Shown: positions 31,545 through 37,774 of the stretch, in pieces
Position numbering within the stretch: position 1 is the stretch's first letter
How the letters are laid out: each line of letters begins with the position of its first letter
NCBI GenBank assembly: GCA_031296915.1
Contig: JAVDPC010000043.1
Coordinates: forward strand, 1 to 37,774
Source of the DNA: Cerasicoccus frondis
GTDB lineage: Bacteria > Verrucomicrobiota > Verrucomicrobiia > Opitutales > Cerasicoccaceae
Direction of reading: 5' to 3'
Length of the DNA stretch: 37,774 nucleotides
The notes under the pieces: generated by a model
The model's database searches: none
What the model was told of the DNA's origin: nothing
Seen by the model: the letters and a program-made list of their open reading frames with translations, nothing else
Translations under genes and position numbers: made by a program

Positions 31545-31885
31545 AAAAATTCACCCACGCTTCACACTACCAGTTGAACACGGCTGGCTTTCAAATAACC
31601 GACCTCTTTGGAGTGGGCGCCTTTGCCACGGCTTGCGCCATTCTCTGGACTATCGACGAGGAAACCGAAGCGGAAACGCCGGATGCCTACGCCGAAGAAC
31701 TCTGCGATGCAAAGTTTGGCGACATCATCAAGCGCGCCACGGACGCCGTTGAAGCGTATCTTGGCAAGCCTGACACCGAAGCTGGCGAACAGGAGGACGC
31801 CGACAGCGCCCCTTTAGCTGGGAAGAGCGAGTCGGTCAATGGATCGTCGAAACCGGAAGGCCCGCCGCCGAGTTCTGGCGGCTGA
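31541..31885 (+). CDS. Tail assembly chaperone, short form (lambda gpG-like)
   Basis: The unshifted product has 114 residues: a folded part FTHASHYQLNTAGFQITDLF to about residue 80 and then a low-complexity tail (GSSKPEGPPPSSGG). It would coat the tape measure protein. The tail lies after a slippery site at codons 91-92, and the text past that point is not protein-like, which fits translation mainly stopping or shifting here. It lies between the tail terminator and tape measure, where lambda G sits. Confidence 0.82.
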   Translation: MKKFTHASHYQLNTAGFQITDLFGVGAFATACAILWTIDEETEAETPDAYAEELCDAKFGDIIKRATDAVEAYLGKPDTEAGEQEDADSAPLAGKSESVNGSSKPEGPPPSSGG

Positions 31886-32097
31886 CGGTGGGGCAGGAGC
31901 GCGCTGTATGGAAAGCCTGGCGTCGCAAGCAAGACCGGCAATTGATGCGCGATGGCGCACTGAAGGCCGTAATTGTCAACGCCATGGCCCGCCCGAAGCC
32001 TCCTGCGAAAGCTGATGACTTCATGCCCCGCAAGACACAAACACCCGATGACATGCTCGCGCTGATGATGGCGCTTTATCCACCTGAGAAAAGTTAA
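31541..32097 (+). CDS. Tail assembly chaperone, frameshifted long form (gpGT-like)
   Basis: A -1 shift at 31810-31816 joins the first 92 codons to the frame that starts with AGC at 31816 and runs to the stop at 32095-32097, giving about 185 residues. The second frame has no stop after 31773 and reads as a proper protein (SWEERVGQWIVETGRPAAEF, then WRLTVGQERAVWKAWRRKQD). It has no good independent start. In lambda and most siphoviruses the long form recruits the tail tube protein to the chaperone-tape measure complex. Confidence 0.8.
31810..31816 (+). promoter_or_regulatory. Programmed -1 frameshift heptamer CCCTTTA
   Basis: The bases fit X-XXY-YYZ in the zero frame (C CCT TTA), so the two tRNAs can re-pair on CCC and TTT after slipping. 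The position, at the end of the folded part of the short form and upstream of an open -1 frame, is what is expected for the tail chaperone signal. Confidence 0.85.
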
Positions 32098-32100
32098 ACG

Positions 32101-34320
32101 ATGCCCACGCACACTGTAGGAAAGCTGAAGGTCGATCTCGTCGGCAATACTGGCAAGTTTGATTCCGCGCTGAGCAAGTCACGCGGGAATTTGCGCGCGT
32201 TCAGTAAAGAGTCAGCCTTTGCCAAGCGCGAGGTGGGCGGCTTTGGGCAGGTGATGAGCGCACTACCGAAATCGCTAGGTCCAGCAATTGGTCTGGCGGG
32301 CCTGGCGGGCGCAACCAAGGAAATGGTCAGCCTGGCAGTGAGCGCCGAGGAAACCGCCAGCAAGTTCAACGTGGTGTTTGGCCCGGCGGCGGAGCGTATG
32401 AATGCGCGCATTCAGCAAATGCGTAAAAGTATTCCTGCGACCACGGCGGAGCTACGCGGGATGACGGCGGAGATTCAAGATTTGCTCGTGCCGCTGGGGA
32501 TTGCACCAGAAAAGGCTTTCGAGCTAACTGAGGGCGTCACGACTTTGGCTGGTGACTTGGCCAGCTTTAACAACATGCCCATTGCCGAAGCACTGGAGCG
32601 CATCCGCTCGGGGCTCGTGGGGCAATACGAGCCGTTGCTCAAGTTTGGCGTCGCGCTGAACGCAGGCACAGTCAAGGCGCGTGCTTTTGAAATGAGCATT
32701 GGCGATGGGCGTCGTGAGCTGACCGCTGCAGAGCGCGCCATGGTCAGTTATAAGCTTATACTGGAAGGAACGAGCGCCGCGCATGGCGATGCTGCGCGCA
32801 CTGCAAATAGCGCGGCAAATAGGCAAAAGTTTCTTAAGGCTGAGATTGAAGAGACCGCAACAAGTATCGGTAAGGATTTAGTTCCAGCATATAGCCAGCT
32901 GCTAGAGTGGGGTAACGATTCGCTTGAGATGTTTAAGGCAAGTATCGGATACCTTGATGACTTATCATCCGGTGTCGCTGTATTCGTAAACGACATTACC
33001 GGACTTACGGAAAAAGCCATCGAGCCGATCCGCCTCGTGGAAGAAGATCCGCGTCAGCTGGAAGAGATCATTATAAAGCTGGGCACGCTCAAGGATGAGC
33101 AACTGCGCTTTGCCATCGAGCAGCTTAACCTTGCCGGGTTCAACGCTCAGCAGATTGGCGAGCTCTACCGGATGGAAGGCGACCGCTTGGCGCGCTACAA
33201 GGAAATGATCCAAGAGCAGCGGGCGAGCAAGGAAGTGGTCGACCAAACAGTGGTGGCCGTGGATGACCAGTCGGACAAGGAGCGCCAACTGCACGCCGAA
33301 CGCATGCAACGTGAGCAGGAGCTGGCGGCGGAGCAGTTGCGCCGTGATAGCAACCAAGTTTTTTCGTTTGAGAAAATACGCTACTTACAGCAAGCGCAAC
33401 TGACAGGTGATGCGGAAATTATCTTCCAGGCTCAGAACCGCATCCAATTTGAAGAAGACCTTGCGCAGCTAAAGGAAAATCAAAATCTGAGCGATGAAGA
33501 GGCACTGATGATCGCCCGGACGTTGGCGGAGCAGCGCGCCCAATTGCACGCCATGGAACTGCAGGCTGCCGCCGAGTTGATCGAAGCTAACCGCGTGCGC
33601 TATGAGCAGGATTTGAACGTGCTGCGATTGCGGGCGCAGGGTTTAAATGAGCAGGCCGACCATGAGGCGCGACGTCTGGAGCTTCTCGACGAAGCGCATC
33701 AGCTGGCCGAAAAACTGAACATCACTGAAGAAGCGGCAAAGGATTTAATTCGCGAACGCTTAAAGCTCGAAAAGCAGGCGACCGACGAAAAACAAAAGCA
33801 ACTTGATTTGGCGAATGAGGCGGAAGAACAATTGAAGAATGCCTCTGGCTCATCGACGAGCTCCAACACGTCGTCCAGTTCAAATGCTTCATCGAGCCGA
33901 GTGAAGGTTAGCTTTACAGGAGGCGGTAGCGGATTGGGCGGCCTTGCTGGATTGAGTCCCGAAGTGCTGAGCCAACTCAGCAGTGCTTACACCTCTGCGA
34001 ACTATCGACCCACAGGTGGGGCTGGCGTGGTTGAGGAAGTTTTAAGACGCGCCACTGAAGGTGCAAGCATGGAGCGAGTGCGTGAGCTACACGCCAACGC
34101 TGCTGGCAATATCTTCTTACCTGAATGGCGTCGCTCACAATTGGCGCACTCGGCGGCCAACGCGGTAAGCTATGATGCGCCTGGCATTTACTATAACGGA
34201 ACACGACTTCCCACCAGCTCAATGAGTTTTGAAAACCTGCAACGTGAAGGCTTTGAGGCGATGATTAAAATTGCTGACGCCTTTGACTTGATCAGTGCGA
34301 ACATTGGAGGAAGCAACTAA
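32101..34320 (+). CDS. Tape measure protein
   Basis: The 739-residue product starts with PTHTVGKLKVDLVGNTGKFD, has a hydrophobic segment (LGPAIGLAGLAGATKEMVSL), the tape-measure domain (ETASKFNVVFGPAAERMNAR; LTEGVTTLAGDLASFNNMPI) and long coiled coils at about 390-580 (Glu/Gln/Leu-rich), then a Ser/Asn linker near 580-605. At about 0.15 nm per residue it implies a tail of roughly 110 nm. It starts 3 bp after the frameshift product's stop. Confidence 0.92.
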   Translation: MPTHTVGKLKVDLVGNTGKFDSALSKSRGNLRAFSKESAFAKREVGGFGQVMSALPKSLGPAIGLAGLAGATKEMVSLAVSAEETASKFNVVFGPAAERMNARIQQMRKSIPATTAELRGMTAEIQDLLVPLGIAPEKAFELTEGVTTLAGDLASFNNMPIAEALERIRSGLVGQYEPLLKFGVALNAGTVKARAFEMSIGDGRRELTAAERAMVSYKLILEGTSAAHGDAARTANSAANRQKFLKAEIEETATSIGKDLVPAYSQLLEWGNDSLEMFKASIGYLDDLSSGVAVFVNDITGLTEKAIEPIRLVEEDPRQLEEIIIKLGTLKDEQLRFAIEQLNLAGFNAQQIGELYRMEGDRLARYKEMIQEQRASKEVVDQTVVAVDDQSDKERQLHAERMQREQELAAEQLRRDSNQVFSFEKIRYLQQAQLTGDAEIIFQAQNRIQFEEDLAQLKENQNLSDEEALMIARTLAEQRAQLHAMELQAAAELIEANRVRYEQDLNVLRLRAQGLNEQADHEARRLELLDEAHQLAEKLNITEEAAKDLIRERLKLEKQATDEKQKQLDLANEAEEQLKNASGSSTSSNTSSSSNASSSRVKVSFTGGGSGLGGLAGLSPEVLSQLSSAYTSANYRPTGGAGVVEEVLRRATEGASMERVRELHANAAGNIFLPEWRRSQLAHSAANAVSYDAPGIYYNGTRLPTSSMSFENLQREGFEAMIKIADAFDLISANIGGSN

Positions 34321-35297
34321 TGGCATACGAGTCCAAGCATTACTTTGGGGGATTTCGACCGCTCTACCTGTTTGAAGAATTTGGCGACTGCTCGAATTAC
34401 TTCATCGAAACGCAGGCCATCATTGACGAGCCATACTATACACCAGATCCTCTGTGGGAGACGCAGCTCGATACGACGCTGTCCGCCTTCAATGGCCGCG
34501 CGGATATTGCCAGCCGCGATTTTCGACTTCTTAAGCAGGAGCCCACGCCTGAGCCTCCCGGTCGTTTGCGCTTACGCGAGGTGTGGGGCTATGTGCCAGA
34601 GGAAACACACAGCGAGCCGGGCATCGCGTCGTTTTCCTTCCCTGGAATGGTCGACGGCATCACGCAAAATCTGAACATTGTAGGCGCACGATTCGTCGGC
34701 AAACGGGTAAAAGTGACGCTTTCGGGCGCCACTATTTTGACGCCTGGCTCCATGATTAGATTTTACCGACAACGAAATTCTTACGAACCGCCCAGTTGGC
34801 AACCATCAACCTCAAAAACTATTCCATGGTACTCAAACGAGGTTGTGGTGCTCGAATCCAGCGGGAACACCGTGACCGTTGATTTTCCCGTCATTAGCGC
34901 CCAAGTGGACAATAAAACGGTGACCTACAGCCGTGCATTTAAGCCGGAAACTGCGGTCAATTTACTCGCCAGCGTAAGCAGCAGCTACCTTGAACCGGGG
35001 AGATCGATTGGCGGCTTGAAAGGACGTGACCCGTTTTCATCTACGGCGCCCTGTGTGAATAACCACTCTTACTTTTTAGCCTTTGACTCGATTGCCAACC
35101 AGCTCACGCCCACCTTTAAAACGATTGGTTCCGATGGGGGCATTACCAATATGCTGGGCGTTGATTCGAGCCCAACTGTTTTGGAGTATCAGCGCATGAT
35201 TTCGCGCGGGCAAATGATCACGCCCAATCCCCCGAAGCTCGAACGCCTCTATGGGCCGATCTGGCGACAGACCATCGCCGCTGTGCCCGCACAATAA
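34320..35297 (+). CDS. Distal tail protein, unknown family
   Basis: The 325-residue product starts MAYESKHYFGGFRPLYLFEE and has a Tyr/Trp-rich, beta-type composition with a run FVGKRVKVTLSGATILTPGS. It starts 1 bp into the tape measure stop. By position it would belong to the distal tail or initiator complex. I recognise no family. Confidence 0.65.
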   Translation: MAYESKHYFGGFRPLYLFEEFGDCSNYFIETQAIIDEPYYTPDPLWETQLDTTLSAFNGRADIASRDFRLLKQEPTPEPPGRLRLREVWGYVPEETHSEPGIASFSFPGMVDGITQNLNIVGARFVGKRVKVTLSGATILTPGSMIRFYRQRNSYEPPSWQPSTSKTIPWYSNEVVVLESSGNTVTVDFPVISAQVDNKTVTYSRAFKPETAVNLLASVSSSYLEPGRSIGGLKGRDPFSSTAPCVNNHSYFLAFDSIANQLTPTFKTIGSDGGITNMLGVDSSPTVLEYQRMISRGQMITPNPPKLERLYGPIWRQTIAAVPAQ

Positions 35298-36265
35298 TGA
35301 AGCTGCCACGCAAGCGGGAGCATATTAAGGCATGGCTTCGTATGATCAAGCTGGGGCGGCAGGCGGGGATCATTGCCGACAGTCAGCTGGGGCGATTTTT
35401 TCCGCAGTGCAAAAGCTTTTCCTACAATGCCATTGTGCCGACAGGGCAGGGAATTGTCGGCGATTTTCGCTTATCAATCAACGACCGCTCAATATCTGAC
35501 AACGGGCTTTCGACAACACAGCCAGCGCACTATGCGCACAATGAGCCTTTACCATTTGCCTCAGAAATTAAACTGGAGAAATACGCCACTGGGCAATCGC
35601 TCGCAAATAACAACTGGCTGATGACTTTTGATTATGGCGAATATGGGCAGTCTCAAATGGCCGGTGGGCGAAACGAAACGAAAAGTGTGGCCAGCAACTC
35701 CTATGATGTGAATGGCAAGTTTATGCCGCCGCTGCCGCCGCATTGGGAATATCCAGATGACATACAAAAAGAATTTCAACAGACATCGGAAAGTATCGTT
35801 TCTAATGAAATCAGCCTAGGAGGGCCATTTGATACGCTGCTCATTGCCTACGACTGGAGTGAATTCGATGGTGTCGACCTGGACACGCGGACGGAAATCA
35901 CAAGCCCGCCGCGTGGGGTCGTAGTAGGCTGGGGGCGCGCCTCTGCCGATGGAGCCTACCTCAGTTGGGCCGGTGATGACACGTCGGCTTCAGGTTCAGA
36001 GGAAATAACGGTTAACTTCCAGCAACTTGCAACGGACTACCCCGACGTTTCGGCGTTCACTGTTTCATTGAGCGCATTCTGGTATCAAAGCACTGGATCA
36101 ACTGGCCAAGTGCGCCTTCGCCTGCTGCCATTCCTCAACGGAAATCCACTAGCCGAGCAAAGCAAGGTGGTAACCATCAGCACGGAAGAAAGCAGTAACA
36201 TCGACGGTGAGCACGTCGGCACAATTTCCTACGATGCCACGACACGGTTAGCGACGCTAAGTTGA
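35297..36265 (+). CDS. Distal tail or tail-tip protein, unknown family
   Basis: The 322-residue product has a basic N-terminus (KLPRKREHIKAWLRMIKLGR), a middle part with PHWEYPDDIQKEFQQTSESI, and a beta-rich C-terminus (EEITVNFQQLATDYPDVSAF; VSLSAFWYQSTGS) like a carbohydrate-binding or jelly-roll fold. It is the last structural gene. Its start overlaps the previous stop by 1 bp. It may carry host-recognition functions, since no large tail-tip gene follows. Confidence 0.65.
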   Translation: MKLPRKREHIKAWLRMIKLGRQAGIIADSQLGRFFPQCKSFSYNAIVPTGQGIVGDFRLSINDRSISDNGLSTTQPAHYAHNEPLPFASEIKLEKYATGQSLANNNWLMTFDYGEYGQSQMAGGRNETKSVASNSYDVNGKFMPPLPPHWEYPDDIQKEFQQTSESIVSNEISLGGPFDTLLIAYDWSEFDGVDLDTRTEITSPPRGVVVGWGRASADGAYLSWAGDDTSASGSEEITVNFQQLATDYPDVSAFTVSLSAFWYQSTGSTGQVRLRLLPFLNGNPLAEQSKVVTISTEESSNIDGEHVGTISYDATTRLATLS

Positions 36266-36285
36266 ATCGTCGCTTCGATAAAAAG

Positions 36286-36324
36286 TTACAGAAATTGTAA
36301 TTTTGATATTTACAGAATCCGTAA
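36286..36324. promoter_or_regulatory. Twin operator palindromes upstream of higBA
   Basis: TTACAGAAATTGTAA (36286-36300) and TTACAGAATCCGTAA (36310-36324) are 15-bp imperfect palindromes, 24 bp centre to centre, directly upstream of the toxin start at 36345. TTGATA (36303-36308) between them could be a -35. HigA-type antitoxins bind such paired palindromes to repress their own operon. Confidence 0.7.
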
Positions 36325-36344
36325 TTTGTGCTTTGATCGTTCCC

Positions 36345-36626
36345 ATGATCAAGGGATTCGCAAGCAAGGACACAGAAAAGCTTTGGAACGGAAGCCGCTG
36401 CCGCTCAATTCCGTCGGACATCCAACAACGCGCCTTGCAAAAGCTCCGCTTTTTGGACGCGGCTGAAAGTGTCAATGACTTGCGGATTCCGCCAAGTAAC
36501 CATTTGGAACAACTGCGCGGCGCTCGTGCAGGCCAGTGGTCGATTCGGATTAACATTCAGTGGCGAATCTGCTTTAAGTGGGAGGATGGCAATGCCCGCG
36601 ATGTAGAAATTGTCGATTATCACTAA
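36345..36626 (+). CDS. higB: HigB-like (RelE superfamily) mRNA interferase toxin
   Basis: Starting at 36345 gives 93 residues, the usual HigB size: FASKDTEKLWNGSRCRSIPS, QQRALQKLRFLDAAESVNDL, LEQLRGARAGQWSIRINIQW and RICFKWEDGNARDVEIVDYH. This is the RelE/HigB fold with its typical R-I-N-x-Q-W-R-I-C-F and final D-Y-H. It would cut mRNA at the ribosome when free. An in-frame TTG at 36303 is inside an operator and is not a credible start. Confidence 0.9.
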   Translation: MIKGFASKDTEKLWNGSRCRSIPSDIQQRALQKLRFLDAAESVNDLRIPPSNHLEQLRGARAGQWSIRINIQWRICFKWEDGNARDVEIVDYH

Positions 36627-36635
36627 GGAGGAACT

Positions 36636-36923
36636 ATGACTCAGAATATTACACATCCAGGTGAAGACCTGTTGAGCGTGATTGAAGAAATGGGAATCAC
36701 GCGGGCACAGCTTGCGCGGGGAACGGGTATCCCGGCCTCACGCATTACGGAAATCATCAAGGGAAAGCATAGCATCACCGCCGAGCATTCGTTGCGCTTG
36801 GGGCGTTTTTTCGGGCAAAGCGACGCCTTCTGGCTAAACATGCAGCGTGGCTACGAGCTGCGAAAGGCAAAGGCCGAGAAAGGTAAAGACATTGAGCGCG
36901 AGGTTGTGCCGCTTTCGGCGTAA
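36636..36923 (+). CDS. higA: HigA-like antitoxin
   Basis: The 95-residue product has the HigA helix-turn-helix: HPGEDLLSVIEEMGITRAQL, RGTGIPASRITEIIKGKHSI and RLGRFFGQSDAFWLNMQRGY. It binds and blocks HigB and, with it, represses the operon. AAGGAGG precedes the start, giving strong translation relative to the toxin. The pair sits next to attR and would favour retention of the prophage. Confidence 0.93.
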   Translation: MTQNITHPGEDLLSVIEEMGITRAQLARGTGIPASRITEIIKGKHSITAEHSLRLGRFFGQSDAFWLNMQRGYELRKAKAEKGKDIEREVVPLSA

Positions 36924-36925
36924 AT

Positions 36926-36959
36926 TTGTTGCCAAATATTGGCTAATATCTGGCAACAA
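36926..36959. other. Inverted repeat with TGGCAACA sites beside attR
   Basis: TTGTTGCCA (36926-36934) and TGGCAACAA (36951-36959) are complementary. With the inner bases, ATATT and AATAT also pair around GGCT. The arms contain the same 8-mer as the tandem repeat near attL, so this may be the second set of integrase arm sites. It could also act as a terminator for higBA. Confidence 0.5.
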
Positions 36960-36993
36960 TCTGATAATTGCCTTAAATTAAGAGGATGTCAAC

Positions 36994-37041
36994 GGACTCA
37001 TAATCCCTTGGTCCTCGGTTCAAGTCCGAGTGGGCCCACCA
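36994..37041. other. attR (48-bp copy of tRNA 3' end)
   Basis: This is an exact copy of 457-504. It has no 5' half of a tRNA and is therefore the displaced bacterial end of the gene, not a second tRNA. Confidence 0.93.
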
Positions 37042-37052
37042 TTTATTGAAGA

Positions 37053-37082
37053 GGCGTCGCCTGATTATTGGCGATTTACGCC
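37053..37082 (+). terminator. Hairpin downstream of the original tRNA 3' end
   Basis: GGCGT (37053-37057) pairs with ACGCC (37078-37082) and CGCC (37058-37061) with GGCG (37070-37073), forming a nested hairpin. Before integration it lay about 12 bp after the tRNA, so it could end tRNA transcription. No U-run follows, so certainty is low. Confidence 0.3.
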
Positions 37083-37188
37083 AATCTATAGGATGGTGTT
37101 ATGTGAAGCGCTGTCGCATCCTGTCTCAAGGGCCTGAATGCCGCAACCGCATCGCATTTGAATCGGGAACTCAACCTGGAGCAGATTG

Positions 37189-37665
37189 ATGGATATACGA
37201 CAGGCGCAACCAAGCGACGAAGACGCTATGTGGGAGATATTCCAGCGCGTTGTCGCGGCGGGCGATTCCTATGTGTTTCCACCCGACAGCGATCGCGAGC
37301 TTTTTCGCAAGCAATGGATGAGTTACGGCCCACTGGTAGCGGTTGATGCTGGTCAACTCGTTGGCACGTATATCATCAAGGCAAACCAAATCGGCTTAGG
37401 AGATCACATCGCCAACGGTTCTTACATGGTGCACCCTGACCATCATGGTAAAGGCATTGGCAAGCGGATCGGAGAACACTCGCTTCGGCTCGCCAAGGAA
37501 CGCGGTTTCCGAGGCATGCAATTCAACATTGTTGTGTCCACAAATGTGGCGGCTGTTGCGCTTTGGCAAAAGCTCGGTTTTGAAATCATTGGCACGACCC
37601 CGCGGGCATTTCGCCACCCGCAGTTTGGAGATGTGGATACGCACATTATGTTTAAGAGCCTTTAA
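37189..37665 (+). CDS. GNAT-family N-acetyltransferase (host gene)
   Basis: The 158-residue product has the GNAT fold: MDIRQAQPSDEDAMWEIFQR, the strand VAVDAGQLVGTYIIKANQIG, the acetyl-CoA loop YMVHPDHHGKGIGKRIGEHS (H-H-G-K-G-I-G-K is the Q/R-x-x-G-x-G/A signature), and NVAAVALWQKLGFEIIGTTP. It resembles general phosphinothricin/Rim-like acetyltransferases with unknown substrate. GGAG precedes the ATG; a TTG one codon earlier is less likely. It lies outside attR and belongs to the bacterium. Confidence 0.88.
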   Translation: MDIRQAQPSDEDAMWEIFQRVVAAGDSYVFPPDSDRELFRKQWMSYGPLVAVDAGQLVGTYIIKANQIGLGDHIANGSYMVHPDHHGKGIGKRIGEHSLRLAKERGFRGMQFNIVVSTNVAAVALWQKLGFEIIGTTPRAFRHPQFGDVDTHIMFKSL

Positions 37666-37697
37666 CGACTACAGCGCATTCACGTACGAAAACCGCA

Positions 37698-37774
37698 CTA
37701 GAGCACTTTTCATCTAGATTGGCCGAGTCAGGTGGGTTAGAGATTGGATGCAGCGCAAGGCGGCTTTGATTGAG
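37698..37774. repeat. Right arm of the 77-bp inverted repeat
   Basis: Reverse complement of 24-100 with two mismatches. It ends exactly with the window, so its full length and any target duplication cannot be seen. Confidence 0.9.

Noticed and set aside
36994..37041. Second tRNA gene
   Set aside because: Only the 3' part of the tRNA is present; there is no D arm or 5' acceptor strand. It is attR.

Overview
The window carries a complete-looking, 36.5-kb HK97/lambda-like siphovirus prophage integrated into a tRNA gene, plus short host flanks. The bacterial tRNA (428-504, anticodon CAT, best read as the minor tRNA-Ile that needs lysidine) keeps its full length on the left. The last 48 bp of the tRNA recur exactly at 36994-37041, so these copies are attL and attR. 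An integrase gene follows attL and a HigBA toxin-antitoxin pair precedes attR. The host is probably a Verrucomicrobiote of the Opitutae type. That is an inference from the integrase signature (D-x-L-R-H instead of H-x-L-R-H), the style of the HU protein and the moderate GC content with very short intergenic gaps. No rRNA or host housekeeping gene is present to prove it.

Layout, left to right. (1) Host flank with one arm of a 77-bp inverted repeat, a terminator and the tRNA. (2) Integrase (+), then leftward accessory genes: a PadR-like regulator with its operator, two membrane proteins and a decayed gene fragment; one exported protein is on the + strand. (3) Lysogeny switch at 4109-5114: a leftward repressor that fuses a ribbon-helix-helix (RHH) DNA-binding domain to an S24 self-cleaving peptidase domain, facing a rightward small RHH protein with a similar N-terminus, and two copies of the palindrome TTCTTAAGAA between them. 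(4) Early rightward operon at 5117-10662: small proteins, a RecE-type nuclease, a full-length DnaN-like sliding clamp, an AAA+ ATPase that may load it, and an HD phosphohydrolase. (5) Leftward cassette at 10671-13876: KAP-family P-loop NTPase, a 158-residue protein and a pentapeptide-repeat protein, with the same motif upstream of the first and last genes. It is a candidate defence or exclusion system. (6) Replication-type winged-helix protein and a helix-turn-helix protein, then two more leftward accessory genes. (7) HNH nuclease, small and large terminase. (8) An inserted A+T-rich block at 18875-21128: HU-like protein and a three-helix membrane protein (+) against a leftward coiled-coil protein with a nuclease-like N-terminus, and five 10-bp iterated repeats. 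(9) Virion genes: portal, ClpP-like prohead protease, HK97 major capsid, tail tube, head-tail connector; then fibre-like proteins, DUF1353, a lipoprotein and two small membrane proteins (holin candidates); then head closure, gp10-like, tail terminator, tail-assembly chaperone with a programmed -1 frameshift (CCCTTTA), tape measure and two distal tail proteins. (10) HigB/HigA with twin operator palindromes, attR, a host GNAT acetyltransferase and the second arm of the 77-bp inverted repeat.

How it works together: the RHH-S24 repressor would hold lysogeny and be inactivated by RecA-type self-cleavage. The early operon supplies recombination and replication accessory factors and relies on the host polymerase. 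HNH and terminase package probably cohesive-ended DNA, and the tape measure length suggests a tail near 110 nm. Several accessory cassettes (2, 5, the leftward pair in 6, 8 and HigBA) are inserted between, mostly on the opposite strand, and are the most likely places for undescribed biology.
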